NCBI GenBank assembly: GCA_015059105.1
Contig: SVBB01000014.1
Span: 1-38,554, forward strand
Direction: 5' to 3'
Length of the DNA: 38,554 bases
Source: Erysipelotrichaceae bacterium
GTDB lineage: Bacteria > Bacillota_I > Bacilli_A > RFN20 > CAG-826
Shown: one piece after another, positions 33,115 to 38,554 of the stretch
How the letters are laid out: each line of letters opens with the position of its first letter
How positions within the stretch are numbered: the first letter of the stretch is position 1
Program-made: the position numbers and the translations under genes
The notes under the pieces: model-generated
What the model was told of the DNA's origin: nothing
What the model saw: only the letters and a program-made list of their open reading frames with translations
Databases searched by the model: none

Positions 33115-33795
33115 TTAATTCTGCTCTTGTTTGTTTTTAAATATAACATTGTATAAAAGTGAAGATAGGAAGCTGATGAGATATGTCACTAGTAGCATAA
33201 CGGGGATGACAATTGGTAATAAATAGAATTTCCCTCCAAAAGTAAAGCCATAGAAATCATCACCACCAGTGAGCACAAATATTGTATAGAAAATCGCATA
33301 TAGCACCATTGGGATCATTCCAAATAAAGCTTCTTTATAATTGAGTTTGTCGCCTTTCACTAACACTAAGAAGATGAAAATGGCCACTAACGGGTTAAGG
33401 AAATGGAAGAAGAACATATCATTAAGATACATATCAAAATAATTATTACCATTCATCGCATGAGTTGGAGCCAAGAAGAGTAAGACTGTAAAGAATGTTA
33501 ACATTAAACTTGTAACCCCAGAGAGTTCCACTATTCTAAGCCACTTTGGTAAATAAAAATCTTTTTTAAAATTCTTAATTAAATAAATAGATATGGCAAA
33601 AGAAACAATTCCCATATATAAATTGCTTAAATTCGTAAAATATCTAAAATAAGACGGGTCACCACCAGGAACAACGATATCTCCAAAGCGATAACCGTTG
33701 ATTGGCGCGTTAATACAGATAAATGTCGCACTAACAAAGATAAATAAGTTAGCAAGAAGGGCAATTATTTTTATGACGAGCTGTTTTTTATCCAT
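33115..33795 (-). CDS. Six-helix membrane protein, Pr6Pr-like (copy 1 of tandem pair)
   Basis: A 226-residue membrane protein with about six helices. It is parallel to the downstream copy over its whole length: SYFRYFTNLSNLYMGIVSFAI, PKWLRIVELSGVTSLMLTFF and DFYGFTFGGKF correspond. It has a longer first loop (GYRFGDIVVPGGDP). Function is unknown, and I see no catalytic motif. ATG at 33795 has no ribosome binding site at normal spacing: a GGAGGG lies about 25 bases upstream, too far to use, and an in-frame stop excludes a longer start. A TATTAT box lies 13 bases before ATG, again suggesting a very short leader. It ends at a clear terminator. Confidence 0.78.
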   Translation of the reverse strand: MDKKQLVIKIIALLANLFIFVSATFICINAPINGYRFGDIVVPGGDPSYFRYFTNLSNLYMGIVSFAISIYLIKNFKKDFYLPKWLRIVELSGVTSLMLTFFTVLLFLAPTHAMNGNNYFDMYLNDMFFFHFLNPLVAIFIFLVLVKGDKLNYKEALFGMIPMVLYAIFYTIFVLTGGDDFYGFTFGGKFYLLPIVIPVMLLVTYLISFLSSLLYNVIFKNKQEQN

Positions 33796-33874
33796 AATTA
33801 ATTACCAAATAATAAGAATCCCTCCATTTTATTGTACTGGATTAGTCCAATTTTTGGGGGGAGTTTCAGCTATT

Positions 33875-33948
33875 TGGAGCACCGAACGGGAATCGGACCC
33901 GCACGATCAGCTTGGGAAGCTGAAGTTCTACCACTAAACTATCGGTGC
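33875..33948 (-). tRNA. tRNA-Gly (anticodon CCC)
   Basis: 74 bases with encoded CCA. Acceptor GCACCGA/TCGGTGC, anticodon stem TCAGC/GCTGA, loop TTCCCAA giving CCC. A minus-strand TATAAT lies at 33959-33964, 10 bases upstream. Confidence 0.95.
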
Positions 33949-34022
33949 GTGTGCAATTATTATAGCAATATTATATTTTAAATGTGATGAAAACTTATTT
34001 TATAACGGGAATAACTGGCTTT

Positions 34023-34649
34023 TTAGTCTTTTTTGATAAATAGATAAGTTTGCAAAAATTTATAAATAGGGAAAGTAATAAAACAAAAATAAAGAAGTAT
34101 AAACGGAGTACTTATTTTTTGGCCGAAAAACATTATTATCGGTGAATAAATAAAATTGAAAATGGTCGCCATTCCAATGTCCATAATTATCAATCCGATT
34201 ATTGATATAAAAATCTTCTTTTCTTTTCCAAAAATAAGCATATAAACCGGTAATGATAATGCCTCAATAATAACAGAACCCATAATAGCGACGCCAAGTC
34301 CACTATCATAGAAATTATGATTAATGAAGCCAACAAAATCATGATGGCCTCGGTAATAAACAAACGCCACTATTGATGTAGAGAAAAATAGCAAAACCTG
34401 TATGATGCTTAGAACAATCAGTAATTTTGAATGGTTATGATAGTTCAAATCGAATTTTCTTTTCGAAACAATAAAATAGATGCCTAATCCAATCGCGATA
34501 ATTCCAAATATTGCATAACAATATAAGCCGAGAGTCCTAAATAAATCACTGTAATCGGGATTCTTATATAATAAGGTGATGAAAAATACTCCACCGCAGA
34601 TGGACATCAAGCCTAACAAGATAAGAATAATACCTGTTCTTTTTCCCAT
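34023..34649 (-). CDS. Polytopic membrane protein, unknown function
   Basis: A 208-residue hydrophobic protein with roughly six membrane segments (about 6-26, 42-62, 78-98, 120-142, 146-168 and 180-200) and short polar loops. I do not recognise a family or motif. It begins MGKRTG, a basic start favouring the N-terminus inside. No ribosome binding site precedes ATG. A perfect minus-strand TATAAT (34661-34666) is 11 bases upstream, so the transcript leader would be only a few bases. It stands alone between tRNA-Gly and the divergent epimerase gene. No terminator was found downstream. Confidence 0.7.
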   Translation of the reverse strand: MGKRTGIILILLGLMSICGGVFFITLLYKNPDYSDLFRTLGLYCYAIFGIIAIGLGIYFIVSKRKFDLNYHNHSKLLIVLSIIQVLLFFSTSIVAFVYYRGHHDFVGFINHNFYDSGLGVAIMGSVIIEALSLPVYMLIFGKEKKIFISIIGLIIMDIGMATIFNFIYSPIIMFFGQKISTPFILLYFCFITFPIYKFLQTYLFIKKD

Positions 34650-34759
34650 ACTACTACATTATTATACAAATGAACAAAAAGGTTTATAAATATCTTCGTT
34701 CCTATCGGCGTGCATAAAATTATAGCAATACTTTTGAATTATTATACAATGAAATCATC

Positions 34760-35767
34760 ATGAAGACTTATTACATCACAGGGATAAGTGGTTTCCTTGG
34801 ACGAAATATCGTCAAAGAGATCCTTTCTCGTGAACCAGATGCTGATATCGTAGGCTTTGTTTTACCCAATGATAAGAATAAGGATTTTTCGATGTATGGA
34901 AAAGAACCACTTCTAATCGAAGGCAATATACTAAATAAAGAAGATGTTAAAAGATTCTTATCCGCTCCTGGAAAAGAATACAAAGTCTTAATCCATGCGG
35001 CAGGAAGAATATCTGTATATAAAAAAGGTGATCCTCTGACCACCACCATCAATGTTGAAGGAACTAAGATAGTCACTGATGCAGCGATAGAATGTGGTAT
35101 TAATAAAATGATTTATGTTTCATCTGTTGATGCATTAGATAAACACTTAGGCAATGAAACAATATATGAACAAAGTCGATACGATGAAACTAAAGTCGAT
35201 GGAGTATATTCCAAAAGCAAAGCTAATGCGAGTAATTATGTGTTAGATAAGGCTAACAAGGATTTTGAAGTAGTCGTAGTTAACCCAAGCGCGATTATGG
35301 GCCCAGATGATCCTTTCGGCGCGCCTATAAACATCGCCATTAAAAAAGCGATTAATAACAAATTACCGGCGATTACAAAAGGTGGCTACGATATCGTCGA
35401 TGTGAGAGATGTTGCTAAAGGAATTGTGGAGCTAATCGAAAAAGGACAAAATAAGGAAAGTTATATCCTCTCAGGTGAATATATATCCGTCAAGGATTTG
35501 ATGGGATTAGCAAGCGAGATATCAGGAGCAAAGAAAGTGACATTTACTATCCCCCACTTTCTCATCAAACTCATCTCCCCGTTTATCGAATTATATGCGA
35601 GAATTACACATAAAAAGCCACTATTTACAGGTTTTTCAATGGATTGCTTATCGCAAAATTCCAATTATAGTCACGACAAAGTGACCTCTTTAACAGGGTA
35701 TAAACCACTTAGTATAAAAGAGTCTCTTATCGATACCATCAGCTGGATGAAAAAGACTAATTATTGA
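34760..35767 (+). CDS. NAD-dependent epimerase/dehydratase (extended SDR)
   Basis: A 335-residue extended short-chain dehydrogenase: N-terminal nucleotide motif TGISGFLGRNIV, acidic DADIVGF segment after strand 2, HAAGRISVYKKGD, catalytic Y-x3-K in YSKSKANASNYV, and VVNPSAIMGPDDPFG after it. This pattern is close to dihydroflavonol-reductase/NAD-dependent epimerase-like enzymes, so it should oxidise or reduce a sugar nucleotide or similar alcohol/ketone; the substrate is unknown. Start: ATG at 34760, with no ribosome binding site and a TACAAT box ending 9 bases before it, predicting a leaderless mRNA. It converges with the EFR1 gene, only 5 bases apart, without a visible terminator. Confidence 0.9.
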   Translation: MKTYYITGISGFLGRNIVKEILSREPDADIVGFVLPNDKNKDFSMYGKEPLLIEGNILNKEDVKRFLSAPGKEYKVLIHAAGRISVYKKGDPLTTTINVEGTKIVTDAAIECGINKMIYVSSVDALDKHLGNETIYEQSRYDETKVDGVYSKSKANASNYVLDKANKDFEVVVVNPSAIMGPDDPFGAPINIAIKKAINNKLPAITKGGYDIVDVRDVAKGIVELIEKGQNKESYILSGEYISVKDLMGLASEISGAKKVTFTIPHFLIKLISPFIELYARITHKKPLFTGFSMDCLSQNSNYSHDKVTSLTGYKPLSIKESLIDTISWMKKTNY

Positions 35768-35772
35768 TGATA

Positions 35773-36714
35773 TTATTTCTTTAAATTTTCTAACTTATTA
35801 TCTTCGTTATATTTAACAGGAATATCGATATTATACTTTCTTAATAATTCATTTTGCTTAAGATAATATTTTCTAAATAATTTGAAATATCCTTTGGTCC
35901 TATAATTGATATATGTTCCATTATTAGATTCATCTTTTGCTAACTGTTTATAATGGAATCCACCTGTCACTATCCAAGGTTGGAATATTCCCATATGAAT
36001 GGCTTTAACAGGGCAATTAAGAGAACATCTCATGCATAAGGCGCATTTAGAAGTTGTTTTAATCTTTCCCTTCTTAGTGACATGTAGTGATTTAGTAGGA
36101 CAGTTATTCACGCACATCATACAGTTCGTACATAATTTCTTTTTGTTGTGTAAGAATAAACTGTTGATCTTAGGAGCAATCCATTCAATTCTTAGTAAGA
36201 ATGACCACGCTGTATGAATTGGATTATATCTAATTTTATCTTCTTCTCCACTAGTTAGTCTCATCACCATTACTTTTGTAAGAGGATCTAAATATAAATA
36301 CATCTGCTTTTGTAATTCATCTTTATATTTAAAGATAATGTTATAAGGCATCAAATAATGCTTTTCCATGATGAGTTTATAGCCTTTTCTTTTTAATTTT
36401 CTATAGATGTGATGGCTTGAAGAATTATTCGGTGGGAAAGGTTCACCACTGACTTTGAATATAAAGTACTTCTTATTAATAGCTTTGGGCAGTTTCTTAA
36501 TAAATCCTGCAAAAATCTCTGGAGTGTTAAAAGCGTGGATTGGATAACCAAAGCCGATTAAATCATAATCGTTTGGATTAGGAATGTTATCATTTCCCAC
36601 TTCTACTTCATAAAGAGTGACATCGTGTTCTAACTCGTTAAAATGGTTAGTTAAAAACTCCGCGCATAAACGCGTATTGCCTGTCCCAGTAAAGTAGCAT
36701 ATAAGCACTTTCAT
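35773..36714 (-). CDS. EFR1-type flavodoxin/ferredoxin fusion
   Basis: A 313-residue protein combining an N-terminal flavodoxin-like domain (CYFTGTGNTRLCAEFL, FMN phosphate loop TGTGNT; GFGYPIHAFNTPE) and a C-terminal pair of [4Fe-4S] motifs (CTNCMMCVNNCP and CALCMRCSLNCP). This is the architecture of the EFR1 ferrodoxin family in anaerobes, which should shuttle electrons between low-potential donors and unknown acceptors. No ribosome binding site precedes the ATG at 36714. A minus-strand TATAAT (36726-36731) is 11 bases upstream, suggesting a short leader. It is cytoplasmic, with no membrane segment. The partner enzyme is not visible in the neighbourhood. Confidence 0.92.
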   Translation of the reverse strand: MKVLICYFTGTGNTRLCAEFLTNHFNELEHDVTLYEVEVGNDNIPNPNDYDLIGFGYPIHAFNTPEIFAGFIKKLPKAINKKYFIFKVSGEPFPPNNSSSHHIYRKLKRKGYKLIMEKHYLMPYNIIFKYKDELQKQMYLYLDPLTKVMVMRLTSGEEDKIRYNPIHTAWSFLLRIEWIAPKINSLFLHNKKKLCTNCMMCVNNCPTKSLHVTKKGKIKTTSKCALCMRCSLNCPVKAIHMGIFQPWIVTGGFHYKQLAKDESNNGTYINYRTKGYFKLFRKYYLKQNELLRKYNIDIPVKYNEDNKLENLKK

Positions 36715-36747
36715 ACAATGTTTATATTATATACTTATTTATTATAA

Positions 36748-36778
36748 CGAAAATAAAAACTGTTGATATTTCAACAGT
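36748..36778 (-). terminator. Terminator after the tRNA-Thr/tRNA-Val unit
   Basis: ACTGTTGA/TCAACAGT, perfect 8-bp arms around a 4-base loop, then TTTTTATTTT on the minus strand. Confidence 0.9.
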
Positions 36779-36790
36779 CAATATTCTAAT

Positions 36791-36866
36791 TGGTGGATAC
36801 TGAGGGGATCGAACCCCCGACCTTCTGTACGTCAAACAGATGCTCTCCCAGCTGAGCTAAATATCC
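36791..36866 (-). tRNA. tRNA-Val (anticodon GAC)
   Basis: 76 bases with encoded CCA. Acceptor GGATATT/AGTATCC, anticodon stem TCTGT/ACAGA, loop TTGACGT giving GAC. It follows tRNA-Thr by 7 bases in the same transcript. Confidence 0.95.
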
Positions 36867-36873
36867 ATGGGAT

Positions 36874-36949
36874 TGGTGCCGACTACAGGAATTGAACCCG
36901 CAACCTACTGATTACGATTCAGTTGCTCTACCAATTGAGCTAAGTCGGC
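36874..36949 (-). tRNA. tRNA-Thr (anticodon CGU)
   Basis: 76 bases with encoded CCA. Acceptor GCCGACT/AGTCGGC, anticodon stem ACTGA/TCAGT, loop ATCGTAA giving CGU. First gene of a two-tRNA unit. Confidence 0.95.
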
Positions 36950-36972
36950 AATCGCAACTAAGTCGCTTATCT

Positions 36973-37001
36973 ATAATATGAAATTATGAATAAAGTTGCA
37001 A
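36973..37001 (-). promoter_or_regulatory. Promoter of the tRNA-Thr/tRNA-Val unit
   Basis: Minus strand TTGCAA (36996-37001), an exact 17-base spacer, TATTAT (36973-36978); the tRNA starts 23 bases downstream. The -35 hexamer is the same as in the arsR promoter. Confidence 0.82.
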
Positions 37002-37157
37002 TATTTTATTTATAATTTTTTACTTATTGTAAATTATTAAAGAAAAAAACTGTTTCTTTAGAAAAACATTTATTTTAACGTCATATTTATATGGTATTTT
37101 TCAATAATTCTACAAAATATAGACAAATTGAACATTTGGTAGGGTGAACAATCAGTC

Positions 37158-37163
37158 TATAAT
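37158..37163 (+). promoter_or_regulatory. -10 box of the XRE-regulator gene
   Basis: TATAAT, 30 bases before ATG. No good -35 is seen. TGAACA occurs at 37129 and 37145 (16-bp step) just upstream and might be a binding site for the encoded regulator. Confidence 0.5.
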
Positions 37164-37193
37164 TTGTATAGTGTATGCGTAAGGAGCAACGCT

Positions 37194-38435
37194 ATGGAAA
37201 AGAAATCTATCGGCAAATTCATCATGACACTTAGAAAATCAAAGGGGATGACACAAGAACAATTGGGAAGTATTCTTCACGTCTCAAATAAAACAATATC
37301 TAGTTGGGAAAGTGATAGATCGTCTCCAGATTTATCAATACTTCCCGTTCTTGCAGAAATATTTGATGTCTCAGTTGAAGAACTAATCATTGGAGAAAAA
37401 AGAATCGATGAGGAAGATATTTCTAAAAAAGAAAAGAAGGTTTATTCTCAACTAGCAAAAAGAAACTATTTGAGGTTTAAAAATAATCTTCTTCTAACAT
37501 CTTTGTTTTTGATTATATCTACTATATTAGCAGTTTTATCTATGTTTTTCTTACCAGCTTTATGGGCAATAATTGTTTTAACTATTGCGTTAATCGCTTA
37601 TATTGCAGGATTAATTATTTTAATTGTATTAAGAAGTAATTATTTATTAACTATTGATGGTTATAACCCATATATACGTAAATCATTACTCTTATATACG
37701 CGCTTTATATCTTTATATACTTTCTATCTCTTATCGCCACTTTTCTATTCTTTAATGAGTAAAGCATTATTAAATAATCCGGATTATTCGCTTAATGATG
37801 AAGAGAAAAATATCATCAACAATAACGCAAAGAAAAAGAAAAAATATCTCCTCTATTTCGGTTTACCTGGATTAATTGTATTAATAGTTGGATTATTTTT
37901 TGCTAATGCTGGACCATGGGTATTTGCTAAAAAATATAATAGCGATGAAATAAAAGAATATATTTATACATTTAACATCAATAAAAGTAATGACACGCTA
38001 ACCATTATGATGAAACCATATAATTGCTCATATACAATTAGTACAAAAGAAGTCACTATGTATCAAAATATCCCAACTGGTGATATTACATTAGATTTAT
38101 ATTTCGGCCCTAGCGGAGAATATCTCCCTAATATAACTAAAGAATTATCTAACGGCTTTTCTGTTGAATATCAAACGCTTAATTGCATTATTCATTATGA
38201 AAACAATTTCTTACTAAGATTAAGTAGCAATGTCACCGAAAATAGCACTCTTTATTTTGCCCCATCAACAAATGATAGCCAAGTACATGAACGCTTCAAA
38301 AACCAATACACTATTAATGAATCTGGCAATTGGCAAATCATCAACTTGTTTACCTTTCCAATCGACTTTTTAATCGTTGGGAGCGGTTTTACTACTTATT
38401 TATTAAAAAGAGAGAAACTGAAATTTAATAAATAA
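37194..38435 (+). CDS. Membrane-anchored XRE-family transcription regulator
   Basis: A 413-residue protein. Residues 1-65 are a Cro/CI-type helix-turn-helix (MTQEQLGSILHVSNKTISSW, then ESDRSSPDLSILPVLAEIFDVSVEELI). Hydrophobic segments near 95-145 and 165-190 follow, then another near 225-245, a probably external region of about 140 residues and a last hydrophobic stretch near 390. The HTH should stay inside, so the protein could link a surface signal to transcription; the signal is unknown. Start at 37194 is fixed by AAGGAG 8 bases upstream; an in-frame ATG-like start at 37164 lies in the -10 box. It is followed by a terminator and stands alone. Confidence 0.88.
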   Translation: MEKKSIGKFIMTLRKSKGMTQEQLGSILHVSNKTISSWESDRSSPDLSILPVLAEIFDVSVEELIIGEKRIDEEDISKKEKKVYSQLAKRNYLRFKNNLLLTSLFLIISTILAVLSMFFLPALWAIIVLTIALIAYIAGLIILIVLRSNYLLTIDGYNPYIRKSLLLYTRFISLYTFYLLSPLFYSLMSKALLNNPDYSLNDEEKNIINNNAKKKKKYLLYFGLPGLIVLIVGLFFANAGPWVFAKKYNSDEIKEYIYTFNINKSNDTLTIMMKPYNCSYTISTKEVTMYQNIPTGDITLDLYFGPSGEYLPNITKELSNGFSVEYQTLNCIIHYENNFLLRLSSNVTENSTLYFAPSTNDSQVHERFKNQYTINESGNWQIINLFTFPIDFLIVGSGFTTYLLKREKLKFNK

Positions 38436-38441
38436 TGAATT

Positions 38442-38476
38442 GACCCGACTCAAACTTGATGAGAAGGGTCTTTTTT
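38442..38476 (+). terminator. Terminator after the XRE-regulator gene
   Basis: GACCC/GGGTC with inner CTCA/TGAG pairing, then TTTTTT; it begins 6 bases past the stop codon. Confidence 0.9.
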
Positions 38477-38477
38477 A

Positions 38478-38554
38478 TGGGCCTATAAAGTAAAATGGGG
38501 TTTTATGGGGAGGCCCACCTGTAAACCTAATTAACCAATAAAGAAAAATGGGGA
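38478..38554. repeat. Inverted repeat and ATGGGG repeats at the window edge
   Basis: TGGGCCT (38478-38484) and AGGCCCA (38511-38517) are perfect 7-bp arms, extended by ATAAA/TTTAT on the inside. ATGGGG occurs at 38495, 38505 and 38549, the first two as a 10-bp tandem. It lies outside any gene. It could be the border of a mobile element that continues past the window, or a structured RNA. Confidence 0.45.

Noticed and set aside
35764..35767. Possible use of TGA as Trp (Mollicutes code)
   Set aside because: TGA ends the epimerase gene and the RM gene at the expected lengths, and Trp is TGG throughout, so the standard code holds.

Overview
The window is AT-rich DNA read with the standard genetic code: TGA ends several genes, for example the epimerase gene at 35767, and Trp is TGG. 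FeoAB iron uptake, rubredoxin, an EFR1-type flavodoxin/ferredoxin fusion, an anaerobic-type glycerol-3-phosphate dehydrogenase set and several lipobox lipoproteins point to a strictly anaerobic, low-GC Bacillota. My inference is a gut Bacilli/Erysipelotrichia lineage close to the Mollicutes. No rRNA or complete insertion sequence is present, so placement below phylum is a guess.

Layout. 0-3.1 kb: three overlapping minus-strand genes (GlpA-like, FAD/NAD oxidoreductase, DUF1667) oxidising glycerol-3-phosphate or a similar substrate. 3.2-6.0 kb: a small lipoprotein and PNPase. 6.1-9.2 kb: plus-strand surface alpha-amylase lipoprotein and a small membrane protein. 9.26-12.2 kb: iron operon feoA-feoA-feoB-Cys-rich protein, with two matching inverted-repeat boxes upstream. 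12.3-16.0 kb: metal homeostasis, an ArsR/SmtB-type repressor with its operator inside its own promoter, a Zn/Cd/Pb-type P1B ATPase and a CDF exporter. 16.0-24.3 kb: rubredoxin, LacZ-type beta-galactosidase, a large lipase-like lipoprotein, an M24 peptidase and a membrane protein with an acidic linker.

24.4-31.0 kb is accessory in character. It holds a likely stand-alone structured RNA, an array of three 17-bp repeats at exact 20-bp steps (IS21-end-like), a two-gene Eco57I-like restriction-modification system, a gene-poor stretch with a second 20-bp-spaced repeat pair, and a Fic toxin/antitoxin pair ending beside tRNA-Arg. 31.0-38.5 kb carries a tyrosine-phosphatase-like gene, tandem paralogous membrane proteins, four tRNA genes (Arg, Gly, Val, Thr), an NAD-dependent epimerase, the EFR1 protein and a membrane-anchored XRE regulator.

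The most notable genome-style signal is that many genes, mainly in the 30-37 kb part but also glpA, lack a Shine-Dalgarno sequence and have a TATAAT-like box only 8-13 nt before ATG. This predicts leaderless or ultra-short-leader mRNAs. Other genes (pnp, feoA, feoB, rubredoxin, amylase, XRE) have normal purine-rich ribosome binding sites.
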